Below are positions 1 to 10,439 of a stretch of 22,437 nt of DNA, piece after piece. The notes below the pieces were generated by a model that worked only from the letters and a program-made list of their open reading frames with translations, was not told the DNA's origin and ran no database searches. The position numbers were made by a program, and so were the translations under genes. How positions within the stretch are numbered: position 1 is the first letter of the stretch; every line of letters starts with the position of its first letter. This DNA is from Spirogloea muscicola (Eukaryota; Streptophyta; Zygnematophyceae; Spirogloeales; Spirogloeaceae): positions 432,873 through 455,309 of the forward strand of contig WELB01000051.1 in NCBI GenBank assembly GCA_009602725.1, written 5' to 3'.

Positions 1-87
1 CCCTGTTTTACCATTGCATCCTCAGGCCCCTTTGTAGCTGCTCACCGCTCTTAGGCCCCTCTGAACCTTTGTGAATTCTTTTTGGGC

Positions 88-310
88 TGGCTTTTCGCAG
101 CCCTTGCCCCCATTGGGAGTGCCACTTCTTTCTCCTGCTATATTTGCTGCCTCACTCCTCCTCTAGCAGCTCCAGCAGGACAGGATGTCAAGGCCCCAAT
201 CGTGGCACAGCCCCCTTTCACAGCCCTCTTCCCCCCCCCACCCCTCCATTCCTCCTGGCACTGCTGCTGCCTCACTCCACTAGCAGCTCCAGTAGCTGCT
301 AGATGCTAGC
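88..310 (+). repeat. Dispersed repeat copy with a two-unit tandem duplication
   Basis: The hairpin module seen elsewhere in the window (GGGCTGGCTTTT followed by CAGCCC) starts at about 88, here in + orientation. It is followed by an imperfect tandem duplication with a period of about 120 bases. The segment at 132-179 (CTCCTGC, then GCTGCCTCACTCC, then TAGCAGCTCCAG) recurs at 252-296. I see no convincing gene. Bases 1-87 contain a short T/C-rich stretch and nothing else I can name. Confidence 0.55.
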
Positions 311-321
311 TGCTACGTCAT

Positions 322-357
322 AAGATGTGCTTTCCTTTGTACTTGGCCATACTGGCC
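322..357 (+). promoter_or_regulatory. Sequence shared by the upstream regions of the transacylase and RPN10 genes
   Basis: About 35 bases centred on TTTGTACTTGGCCA lie about 245 bases upstream of the transacylase ATG. A near copy with about four mismatches lies at 6492-6525, about 140 bases upstream of the RPN10 ATG and on the same strand. The shared position suggests a promoter-associated element, but a fragment of a dispersed repeat is equally possible. The rest of 358-601 is the presumed 5' leader, with a T-tract at about 429-440 and a GCC-type triplet tract at 497-556. Confidence 0.35.
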
Positions 358-601
358 TTCGATTGTTTCAAATACACGAAATTCTTCCTCGTCTCACCTT
401 TCAATTCCATGCGCACCGCGCGCCTTTCTCTTTTTTTTTTTCAGAGTCATGTCATGCGCGCCGTTTCAGAGTGCAGTTCTTCAGCCGTGAGTCCGGGCTG
501 CCCGCCATTGCCGCGCCCGTCGCCACCGCCGCCGCCGCTGCCGCCGCTGCCCGCCCCGCGCAAGCTGCCGCGTCCCCGCACCTGTGCGCTGCGCCGTGGC
601 C

Positions 602-3600
602 ATGGCTGCCGCAGCGGCGGGTTGCCTCGGGCGCTGCTCCGCTGCGGAGGCTGTGGCGACGCTCGCCACGCTGCCGCCCATGGCGTCACTGCTCAATGGC
701 TCAATGGCGCGCGGCATTGCAACTGCCTGCCCAGCTCCGTCCGCAGGGTATAGTCCCATGCGCTTATAGGAATGGATTTCTTGCCCCTTCGGTACAGCAG
801 GCCAAGGTGGCGCCAGCCAGCTTGTATTTGTGACAAGCCTCTGCCTGTGACCATTGCTTTCTTACACAGAAGATCGTGGCATTCGCCAGACGGCAATACT
901 GTAATACCTCGGAAGTAAGTCAAGCTGAAAAACGGCTGCATTGCACTGAGGTCAGCTGCGCAAGATTGGCAATAACCAACTTCAATCTGCAAGTTGCAGG
1001 TGGAAGACGTCTCTGCAGGGGAGGTTACAGTACAACAAGAACCCTTCGAGAAGCAGGAAAACCCCGGGCCGTGTGCAGATGAGTCTGACAAGTGAGACGC
1101 TAGTGAGCGACGATCTCTTCACTGACCTGAAAGTCAGCACAGCCTTCCTCTTTCCTGGCCAGGTAGGCCACATATGTGTTTAGAAAGGTGCACTTCTCAA
1201 TCTTCTGCCTGCATCTTCTGCCTGCGGCTCTGAAATGTATATTATGGTAGCATGTCCAAGAAGCTATGACGAATGCGTCACTAGGTTATTGCCAAAGTCG
1301 ATGTGATTGACGAGGTCGAGCTGTGGTGCAACGGCGAAAGAGGTGACGATGTGGAGTCAAGGCTAATAATGGCTACTCAATGTCTTCTTTGCTGACCATG
1401 TAGGGAGCTCAAGCAGTGGGCATGGGAGCAGATGCTGCGAGGGTTCCTGCAGCTGCTCAGCTCTTTGAGAAGGCCAATGAGATCTTGGGGTACAGATCCA
1501 GCTTCAGCTCTACTACTTGATTGCCTCTGGACAGGCTTGTGAGCTTCACACATCCTCCAAGAAATATGCATCAAACTTGATAATACTCCATCATACCTTG
1601 ACCATTTTCTGCTGCTGTAAGCGCATGATTCTGCAGGAGGCAGCCGCAGAGACTGCTCTATAGCTTGATATGTTTGTTGTGACCTTGTAACGTATGCAAG
1701 GTATGACTTACTGGATGTCTGCATAAATGGGCCCAAGGAGAAGCTGGATTCCACCGTTGTCAGCCAGGTGAACACAACTCACATGAACAGCCATTCCTAT
1801 CACACAGTGCTGCATGATGAGCAGCATGTACGGGAAATACAGGAGCCGGATTCACGGGTTGCTCCACAATTGACCAGATCACCGATTCTTAAGCTAGAAA
1901 GATTCCCCACTCATTCAACCTCGATTGGTCAGGTTGTGCGCTTGTAGCTGTCAGGCATCCCACTTTCATGCAATTGATCTTTTGATCTGTCACCTACATG
2001 TGCAGCCTGCAATTTATGTGGCCAGCCTGGCTGCTGTTGAAGGTCTCCGAGTGCAAGATGGAGGACAGGCCATCATTGACTCAGTAGATGCCACTTGCGG
2101 CCTCAGTCTTGGAGAGTATACAGCACTGGCTTTTGCAGGCGCAATGAGGTCAAATACGCCTTTGCTCTGAAGATGCAGTGACAGATTTTGAACAGCCCTT
2201 TTTTGCTGAATGTATGCCGTCCAGACATTAAGAAATATCTTATGTGATTCCAAATAGCTAATGACAATTGGTTATCTGTGCTATTGAAGGGATGCAGTCT
2301 TACGCATCACCTTGTATGTTTTTCAGCTTCGAAGATGGACTGAAGCTAGTAAAGCTTAGGGGAGTGGCAATGCAGGTAGCTCATGCAGCCCTTGGAGCAT
2401 CATGATGTCTTTCTCGATCTGACTTCTTAATAGCAGTGAGAGTCTAGTCCCAGGTGTACACTAAGCTGTTGTATTCCCTCTGATCAGGCAGCTGCGGATG
2501 CGTCTCCCAGTGGGATGGCCAGTATCATTGGCCTTGACTCTGCCAAAGTACAAGAGCTCTGCGATGCTGCCAACAAGGATGTCAGTGAGGAGGAGCACGT
2601 TGAGATTGCAAACTTCCTATGCCCGGTATGTACTACTTCTAAATTGCTTATCGACACTTGCGGGTTTGTCTCATGCACTAGCTTGGCAGTCGCGTGCAAC
2701 CCTATGCTTGCTCTCTTATCTTAGTACCTCATCAGAGTCTGTTGTGCTACTTCAGTTGCACACAGAGTTGCAGATCATCTGACTCAATCTTTTGGCACAT
2801 ACTTTGTATCCTTCGGGTCAGGGCAACTATGCCGTGTCTGGGGGGCTGAAGGGCATAGAAGCAGTGGAGGCAAGGGCTAAGAGCTTCAAGGCCCGCATGG
2901 CGGTGAGTTTAATCTTGTGCCATACTGGACCCTCTACAACACTTATGCCATGGCTACAATTCTGTCCTCTTGGGGCAGCTCCATACTGAAGCTATTCTTA
3001 TGGACCCGCTCTGCCTGTCCTGGCCAACTTATACATTCCAAATGATGCAGGTGAGGTTGGCAGTGGCTGGGGCCTTCCACACAAGATTCATGTTGCCAGC
3101 TGTTGCCCAGTTGGAGGAGGGGCTCTTGCAGACGGAGTTTCAAACTCCAAGAATACCTGTTATCTCCAATGTGGATGCCAAGGCTCATTCTGACCCCAAT
3201 ACAATCAGAAGACTTTTGGCCAAGCAGGTAATTTCCACCTTCATTATTTCCCCTGTAAAGACATCCCAACTCCCAGACGCTGAACCCCCTCCTTCCTTAG
3301 CATCTGCATCTGTGCTACGAGGTAAGCAAGAGGTGCTTAGTGGTTAGCCCATGTTAAGGGCCAGCAAGGGTGCTGATGCATGCACCTAAATTGTCATCCG
3401 TGAACCATCAGTCATCGAAATGGAACAACCAAAATCTTCAGATTGCGGAAAACATGCGCATTTTAAGTGAAACACGATGATGTAGAACAATATGCATCAT
3501 ACGGCCCAACAGCTGCTCTTGTTCCGTTTAACTCCACAATGCGAGACGATATCTGGTAAGACTGCCCTCCACAACCACAAATATCCCTCCTTCTCCAAAG

Positions 3601-4010
3601 TGGAGCATTCTATGCGCTGACACTATCAGCACATTCAAGAGAGTCCATAAGTACTGTCGTAGGTGGAATTGGATCTGGGTTGTTTTGGCAAGCAGATAAG
3701 TCGTAGGACTGAATGTTTGGTGATGTAACGCTGCAGGTGACATCACCAGTCCAGTGGGAGACAACCCTGAAGCTGCTTCTAGGGAGAGGCTTGCAATCTA
3801 GTTATGAGCTAGGTCCTGGCAAGGTAATATGGATTGAATCCACGCATTGCCTATTTATCTGGTCAATCGTACTCACTGAATGACACTTCTGCCCTTCAGC
3901 GCCTCACAGCGATTGCAGGTGGCCTGTTTGTCCTCCCATCACAGGTCATTGCTGGCATCATGAAGCGCATTGACAAGGCAGCTCCAGTGGTGAACAACAT
4001 AAGTGTCTGA
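602..4010 (+). CDS. MCAT: Malonyl-CoA:ACP transacylase, plastid-targeted (fatty acid synthase II), 11 exons
   Basis: Transfers malonyl from CoA to acyl carrier protein, supplying plastid type II fatty-acid synthase. Proposed exons: 602-747, 1000-1162, 1404-1489, 1701-1767, 2006-2148, 2327-2375, 2488-2625, 2822-2902, 3051-3227, 3737-3823, 3945-4010. They join in one frame to give 400 residues. The GQGAQ loop is at about 102-106. The nucleophile motif GLSLGEY has Ser188; Leu replaces the His of bacterial GHSLGE, as I recall for land-plant enzymes. GAFHT places the catalytic His at about 301. NYAVSGG, PVISNVDA and SYELGPGK also match the family. The first about 75 residues are Ala/Arg/Ser-rich and end in GRVQM-S, like a plastid transit peptide. 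ATG 602 has a good context (GCCATGGC). The first two exons rest on phase and composition only. The core is very secure. Confidence 0.93.
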
Positions 4011-4216
4011 CTGTCAAACACAGTGCATATCCTTGGTAGCGAAGGAGGGCTGGAGCACAAGTACTCTGCCAATGCATCCTTCTCTTCAAGACATGCTCAA
4101 TTCATGAAGGGGAGCTGATACCATGTGCCGTCCAATACACTGGAGATCATTAGGAACAGTGTTGGCTTCTGGTCTGAGAAAGCACGAGTAGCCCTTATGC
4201 TGAGTACTGTGGCACA

Positions 4217-4221
4217 TGTAA
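4217..4221 (+). terminator. Possible TGTAA polyadenylation signal of the transacylase gene
   Basis: TGTAA, the usual polyadenylation signal of chlorophyte algae, lies about 207 bases after the transacylase stop codon. The interval 4011-4574 separates two convergent genes and should hold both 3' untranslated regions. I see no convincing coding exon in it on either strand. A five-base motif is weak evidence alone. Confidence 0.3.
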
Positions 4222-4574
4222 GTCAGAGTCCATGAGCTGCTCTGGCATCTCCTTAGCAACCTGTGACCCTCCCGTGAAGGCTGGTGTCCTCTGGGAAGAT
4301 TTGTCAAGATGGCTGTGGCTTGCATTCATCGAGAGATCTGATGACCTTATGGTTTCTTGACCTTGTGTTGAATCACCCACTAAGCTGCATGGGGCTTGCC
4401 ACACATTTATCGTCATTTGCAGCCTTTATCATCCTGTATATAGTATGTTTATGATCGACTACGGTGCAATGTGCACTCCTAGCTGATACTCTACCTAAAA
4501 GCCATGGCAAGTGCTGCTAGCATCTGCGACCGTGTCAAGTCCACTCTGCTCTAGCTCCATCAACGAGTTCGTTA

Positions 4575-4579
4575 TTACA
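4575..4579 (-). terminator. TGTAA overlapping the augmin-gene stop codon
   Basis: On the minus strand the gene ends CTG-TAA-TAA, so TGTAA overlaps the stop codon. No other TGTAA was seen on this strand between here and 4010. If used as the signal, the 3' untranslated region would be only a few tens of bases. Chance is quite possible. Confidence 0.2.
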
Positions 4580-6368
4580 GAGCCAATTTGTCGTCAACCC
4601 CTCCTCGGTGCATGCTCGACGCAATGGTGGCACGTATTGTACTTAAAGCCTCATGATGCTGCAGAACAGCGGATGTGGCAGCGGCATGTTCCTGCAAACT
4701 CGACTGCACAAGGACTTGAATGGTTAGCTGCAATACGTTACTGCGTCTGTGAAGGTCATATGAGGCATTTCACATAGTTATAGTAGCACAATTTCCTGCC
4801 AATACTAGCCGCATTACTCTGACTACAGTGTAAATACTGCAGCAGCTTCTTTGGATTCATTGAGTAAGTTCTACCTGCCAACTTGAAGCAGGCTCATCAA
4901 ATGCCAGCGCCCAGGCAACTGCGTCATGAGCTGTCAACAGATTGCTGGCCTCTGCCGCCGCCCTTTTCACAAGTTGATAGAAGTCTTGCTGGTGATCATG
5001 CACCAAGTTCCACTTGCAAAGAGTAAGGTGTTGCAGTTGATGCACAAAGTCACAAGCTGGGAGCAGCTTCGAGAAGCATGTATCATAGAGCTGAACTGTC
5101 TCTCCTACAGCCCTCTGCTATATGGCAGGTTTCCACAAAGGGATCATGAGGTTTGACGAGGATAGGGCAGGCTTTCACATGAAATCGTGAAGATAGATCA
5201 TGACCACGGCTGTAGATGCAGCTCTGATCGTGTCTCCTTACTCCTCTCTCTTATCACTCTCTTCCTTCAAGAATCGAAGTCAAGAATGTGTCACCTGTTG
5301 AGCAATCTCCACAGGGATGCAGGGCTCCACCTTGGGCTGCTGGAGCTGCACCAGCAGCTTGTCCTGCAAAATATGGCGCATCAGCGGCAGTGCAGGAAGA
5401 GCTCCGAGTGCAGAGCATTTAAGCAAGACTACATCCTTCACGCCCACTACTGTGGTGCATCGCCTCAATAAGCGGAGGTGAGACCTCAGGTTTGAGAACT
5501 GGGGACCCATTGTCAATATTAGAGTCCAATCCAAACATGCACTCTGTCAAGGTTTAAGAAATAAATGCCTAAAATGATTGCACAGGACCAGTAGCCAAAC
5601 TGTGCCCCTGTGGTCGTCAATGAGCAATTAGGACGCCCCCAATGCACTGTCAGCACCCCTGCATCACCCTCACCTTGTTGGCTGTCAGGCTGCGGAGGAC
5701 GTCTGAAACGGCCCGGAGCTGCCGCGCCTTGGCTTCGACCGCTTCGGACCTCACCAGGTGGGCGAGCTCTTGCTCGTGCTAGAACATGCGTACTCATGCC
5801 GCGGCTCAGAACGTTGACGAGCCAGCAGGAGCGGCCTTCCAGCCATGGCTGAGATGGGTTGTGAGCTCACGCCATTGCCATAACCGCCGCGGTGTGCATG
5901 ACGGGCCGCACCTCGCGGTCATGCGCCTCGACGCTCAGCCGCACGATGGCGCGCTGGGCGTCCGCCGTGGCTGCCAGCACGTCCAGGAGCTCGCGCGAGC
6001 TCGGCGGTGGGCCTCCTTGTGCGTCAGCAGCGCCATCCTCGTCCTGGGAACGCCGCAGGCGTTGCTCGCACCGCCGTTCAGCGTCGCGCGGCGGCCGTCA
6101 CGGCGCTCTGGCGCCACGAACGCCGCCGTCAGGCCGCGACGTCGACGGCGACGAGCGCCATGGCCGCGCGAGCTGTCAAGATCGCACATCCTCGAGCCGT
6201 CAGTTGGAGATGTCCCACCAGGATGGTGGTGTACCCGAGCGACGTCGCGAGCGCCAGCACCGCCGCCGCGCCGCCGCCGCTGCCGCCGCCGCCGCCGCCG
6301 CGCGGCCGCCGAGTGAGGGAGCGGTGAGATATCGTTGTGGGACGAGACGGGAGCTGACGGGCGGACAT
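4575..6368 (-). CDS. AUG2: HAUS augmin-like complex subunit 2 (plant AUG2-like), 6 exons
   Basis: Augmin recruits gamma-tubulin to existing spindle and cortical microtubules so that branches nucleate from them. Proposed minus-strand exons: 6219-6368, 5912-6043, 5674-5778, 5295-5363, 4875-4988, 4575-4727. All junctions are phase 0, with GT-AG introns, giving 240 residues. The best signature is in exons 3-5: a heptad-like helix ending SLTANK, then DKLLVQLQQP and CIPVEIAQQ, which resemble the RIIARLQQP...CIPVEAEYQ region I recall from land-plant AUG2. Later, HHEALSTIRATIAS resembles the C-terminal helix. LALATSLGY in exon 1 resembles an N-terminal AUG2 motif. The protein appears shorter than the roughly 300 residues of land-plant AUG2. 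Exon 1 includes a glycine run in a GC tract and is least certain. It starts 295 bases from RPN10, divergently. Confidence 0.62.
6246..6312. repeat. GCC/CCG triplet tract
   Basis: An imperfect run of GCC, CCG and GCT triplets. In the proposed augmin gene it is read as a glycine-rich stretch of exon 1. A second tract at 6583-6640 abuts the undetermined base at 6582. Similar tracts occur at 497-556 and 11700-11750, always near the 5' ends of genes. Confidence 0.75.
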
Positions 6369-6663
6369 GGTGGTGACTTTTATCTGATAGTAGCTCTGCA
6401 GGTGGCGAGGGCTGAGCCCGTAACATATAGACATAATCCAAAAGGGCCGGATGGCGCTAGATACACACAGCCATGCGTCAATGTCAATGTCAATGTGCTT
6501 GCCTTTGTACTTGGCCACACAGGCCCTCCATCTCTTTATACACACTCTTTCCATGCAAGCTTGGAGCCTTCCGGCCATCGTNCGTCGTCGCCGCCGCCGC
6601 CGCCGTCGCCTCCGCCGGCGGCGGCGCCGCCGCCGCTGCACGCCGAGTACTTCGCGAGGCGCC
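6369..6663. promoter_or_regulatory. Presumed shared divergent promoter between the augmin gene and RPN10
   Basis: Only 295 bases (plus whatever is missing at the undetermined base 6582) separate the two divergent start codons. The interval holds a TCAATG triplication at 6478-6495, the sequence shared with the transacylase upstream region (6492-6525), a TTTATA at about 6535-6540, and a GCC triplet tract at 6583-6640. The TTTATA lies about 125 bases upstream of the RPN10 ATG. Promoter function is inferred from position. Confidence 0.4.
6582..6582. other. Undetermined base, probable assembly gap
   Basis: A single n between the sequence shared with the transacylase upstream region and a GCC triplet tract, 82 bases before the RPN10 ATG. 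A lone n beside triplet repeats more likely marks an unresolved gap than one ambiguous base, so distances across it should not be trusted. Confidence 0.6.
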
Positions 6664-9600
6664 ATGGTCCTCGAGGTCTGTGCCGGCCTGCCCCTCCGCA
6701 CGCCCCCACGGTCCTCCTGCTCCTGTGGTGGCGCAGCGGCGCTTAGAGGTTGCTGTGACCGCTTCGAGCATGCGAATGGGCGCTCACGACGCCGACCTGC
6801 GTTGCTGGTGGCCGGCAGGCGACGCTGGTGTGCATCGATAACTCGGAGTGGATGCGCAATGGGGACTACCCCCCGACGCGCTTCCAGGCGCAAGCCGACG
6901 CTGTCAACCTCATATGTGGCGCCAAGACGCAGGTTGGACGGCGCTGCCTTTGCTCAAACCGAGCTTCTGCCTTAACTGCAGTTGCGAGGTCCTTGTCGCC
7001 ATAAACAATAAGGTATATTGGCAACAAAGTACCTGCTGATGACATGCCGCTAAGTAATTTCGTTTTGCCTATTGCTCGGTGCAGTCCAATCCGGAAAATA
7101 CTGTTGGCATCCTGACGATGGCCGGCAAGGGCGTCCGTGTCCTAGTCACCCCCACCGGCGATCTCGGCAAGATCCTCTCCTCCATGCAGGGTGGGCAGCC
7201 TCAGCCTCTCCCCTTGCTTCGCCAAAGCATTAAAGTTTATAACTTACATGATTTGAATGATGGGGTCAAATCATTGCCACTTCTGCAATTTGGACAAGTA
7301 TCTATGGAGCGAAAGCTTGAAAGAATATGCTGGCTGTGGGCTGCATATGCTCAGTCTGCCAGCGACGCAGCCATTGATGGGTGTAGATCAATGTGTGGCG
7401 GGCAATCACATGTCCATCTGATTCGGCTGCTGGCTGGTAGGGTTTTGGACTCTGAGGGTGCCTGATTACAGGATGGCCATTAGACATTGCAGGACTCGAT
7501 ATCGGAGGGGACGTGCATCTCACATCTGGAGTACAGGTTGCTCAGCTGGCGCTAAAGCACCGGCAGAACAAGAACCAGCGGCAGCGCATCGTACTGTTTG
7601 CTGGAAGGTATCAACACACAGCATGGCACACAGCTTTCGTACTGCAGGATTGACGGGGTTTCAAGTCTATACCGTTTGATTATGTCCAGCTGTAGACCAG
7701 AGAGTAATACACGTCAGGCTTTGCCTATTCGCAGCCCGATTATGTCGGCCAAGGAGGTGCTCGTGGCCATGGGCAAGAAGCTGAAAAAGAACAATGTGGC
7801 ACTCGACATAGTCAGCTTTGGCGAGGAGGACAATGGCAAGGCGGAGAAGCTCGAGGCTCTCCTGGCAGCCGTGAACAGCAATGATAACAGCCATCTGGTG
7901 CACGTGCCTTCTGGCCCCAATGTCCTCTCTGACGTCCTAATCAGGTACTACTTCCTCCAATGCCGCTTTTGTCTATGTGGTAGCGGCCAGCAGAGGCGGA
8001 GTCGGCTCTTGCAAATGTTTGACGTGCTAACCCCTTAAACTGTCATGAGCAAAGTGACCTAGTTTACCGTAAGATTTGGAGCCCAGAAACTCGTAGTACT
8101 CTGTTGCGGAAATGGAGGTTGGCTTCCCTCAACACAATCTCATGCGCAGGATTGTAGGATGAGCTTGCGAAACTGGGTCAAAGGTGTAACATCTTTTCAC
8201 ATCTCAGGCTGTGCTGTGCCATGACAGTCACTTGTGACATTTATCGTGCAGCTCTCCAATCTTCACTGGCGATGGGGAAGGGGGCAGCGGTTTTGCAGCA
8301 GCAGCCGCAGCAGGCGCTGCGGCAGCTGCAGCTGCAGGTGGAGCAGGAGCCAGCGGGGCAGGCTATGACTTCGGCGTGGACCCGAACCTGGACCCCGAGC
8401 TTGCCTTGGCGTTGCGCGTGTCTATGGAGGAGGAGAGGGCGAGGCAGGAGGCAGCTGCAAAGCGTGCCGCAGAAGAGGGGGCAGGAAGTGGCTCAGCCAA
8501 GCCAAGTGCAGAGGAGCCGGTGGAGGACAGTGCTCAGGTGGCCTATTTGGACAACATCATCAAGGGAGCATGGAAGGCCGCCACAGACGAGCAGGTGGGA
8601 CAAGCTGAGAAGGAGCCGGCTGAGGTTGAGGCGCCAATGACAGATGCCAGGGCCCCTCCAGGTGGCGACGAGAATATGGTGAGTCGTCTATGTATGTCTC
8701 CTGAGCAGTCAATGTATACACTTCGATTCTGGAGAGACCTCCACTTGATATTGGCCTGTGTCATTGGGAAAAAGCTCATGAGTTAGTTGTCCAGGTCTGC
8801 AATGTGAAGCGACAAGGTTGTGACTATGAACAAGCCGTATGCAGTATCGTGATGTAAGTTTGTGGCGATCTCATTGTCAGGATGAGCAAGCTGAGCTGCT
8901 GCGGCAGGCCCTTGCGATGTCCATGGCCAGCACGCCTGGCGCCTTGGACATTGCAATGCCTGACGCTGCCGGGGATGACACAGAGCTGTCATTAGGTTAG
9001 CTTGCCTTGAACAAACTTATGCGCTTCGCAAGATAGGTAGTTTTAGCTTCAAAGCGCAGCCAAGGTGCTATTTGCTGCCTTTTCTGCTGACCTCATACAT
9101 GATTTCTCTTCTGCTCTGTCTTGGACAGCCCTGCAGATGTCCATGCAGCAAGACACTGGTGCAGCAACTTCGAGTGCAGATAGAGCTATCACTGATGTTC
9201 TCGGTGATGCTGACTTTGTGAACTCTGTACTCTCATCAGTGAGTTGTTTATATACTGCAGCTCCTTCAGGAATTTATGTTATAATAAGCTGGCGACTACT
9301 GGCTATACCTTCTGCACCACTGTGTATGAGCTAGTGCTGACAATGGAGTCGTGTGACATTCTGTCAGACGCTTGACAAAAGAAGGTGACCATATGGGCAT
9401 GCATTTGCTTGTGTGGTGCAGTTGCCAGGCGTGGATCCCAATGACCCTCAAGTACAGAATGTTATTGCTTCCTTGCAAAAGGTATGAGCTCGCTCCATCG
9501 TATGCTGACCATTCTACTATGCTGCTAGGAGCAATATATCGATTTGTGGTGACATTGGCAAGGCTTTGAGCGACCCTCTGTAGTGAGGGAGTTTCTTCTG

Positions 9601-9682
9601 AAATGGCACGTGTGGTTCTACGTAGAGCAATAAGGATTCACCGGAAGAGGAGACACAGGAGAAGGATAATGGCAAGTCATGA
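6664..9682 (+). CDS. RPN10: 26S proteasome regulatory subunit RPN10 (PSMD4/S5a), ubiquitin receptor, 10 exons
   Basis: RPN10 sits between lid and base of the 19S particle and binds polyubiquitin. Proposed exons: 6664-6675, 6819-6932, 7085-7190, 7493-7607, 7735-7944, 8252-8678, 8881-8995, 9129-9238, 9422-9481, 9626-9682. They join in one frame to give 441 residues. Residues 1-190 form the von Willebrand A domain: MVLE, then [41 protein letters not shown] and DIVSFGEE. An Ala/Gly linker (about 200-223) leads to ubiquitin-interacting motifs: [17 protein letters not shown] (about 231-247), [13 protein letters not shown] (about 332-344) and a third LALQMSM-type motif (about 366-372). The C-terminus is Lys/Glu-rich, as usual. 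The first coding exon is only 12 bases. The last intron has two in-frame acceptors 9 bases apart (exon at 9626 or 9635). Confidence 0.96.
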
Positions 9683-10230
9683 CCACGCTTGGAGGTAGCT
9701 GTTTAACGCTCATGACTGGGAGTTGGTGTACAGGCCGTAGCTTCACATGACAAACCACTCAACTTTGCAGTTGGCTCCAGACATGATCACCTAGAAACGC
9801 TTCCCGGATGCCATTTTATTGGCCTTGTGGGCCCGGACTTAAGTCTGGCCAGCAATTGATCACCTAACCTGGGTCAGACTACAATTTAGAAGCTGCCTTC
9901 GAAGCTGAACCGCATTGCTAAATTGACTTTGCCCAAACAGAGCCTGTGTCTCCTATGCTATACACCGAAGAAGAGAATGCTGAAAGCCACGTCTTCAAGG
10001 CCCACTAGCTAGCAACGTTGCTGCTTTTGTACAGGAGGAATATATTTGAAAGTTAAAGACATATCTTGAGACTCTGCTTTTGAGTGCCAAGTCATGTTGC
10101 TATTTGAACCAAGAGCAGTGGGGCATAGGGCGATGTCAAGGAGGTTGGGGCGGACATCACTATTACTAGCAGTATTCCGTTGATGGCTCTTGGATGCGAA
10201 GAGGGGGCCAATTAATGAGCGCAATTTGGG
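9683..10230. other. RPN10 3' flank, no gene seen
   Basis: This should start with the RPN10 3' untranslated region. I found no TGTAA on the + strand and no recognisable exon. A near-perfect palindrome (CCGGACTTAAGTCTGG, one mismatched pair) lies at about 9834-9849. Short frames on both strands have no features of real genes. Confidence 0.4.
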
Positions 10231-10439
10231 ATGGCTTCACGGCTCGGAGATATATTGACATCTAAGTGGCTCTCTCAAGGGCCAGTGCTGTGCTCGCCCC
10301 TCAAGAATGTGCTCTTCCACAAATTTGAAAAGACTTGGACCCCTCTTGAGACTCCCATTCTCATTCTCCACATCCACGCTACACTTGCCGAAATCCCGAA
10401 GTACCTGCAGATGCTTGGGGTGGAGGCAGGGCTGCAAAA

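Noticed and set aside
1000-1162. Apparent frameshift in the transacylase N-terminal region (one frame at 1000-1089, another at 1079-1162)
   Set aside because: Joining exon 602-747, which ends two bases into a codon, to an exon starting at 1000 puts the whole of 1000-1162 in the second frame without a stop. No frameshift is needed, and the result ends in a typical transit-peptide sequence.
3900-4010. Longer last transacylase exon starting at 3900
   Set aside because: The family sequence continues directly from GPGK to VIAGI, so the acceptor at 3944 is preferred; the longer form is listed only as a possible splice variant.
6129-6893. 254-codon minus-strand frame overlapping the RPN10 start
   Set aside because: It runs through the triplet tract and the undetermined base and has long Arg runs. 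Only its C-terminal part overlaps the proposed augmin first exon in the same frame; the rest is a GC-rich shadow.
9830-9850. Palindrome in the RPN10 3' flank as a regulatory hairpin
   Set aside because: Single short palindrome with a mismatch and no loop; eukaryotic context gives it no clear role.
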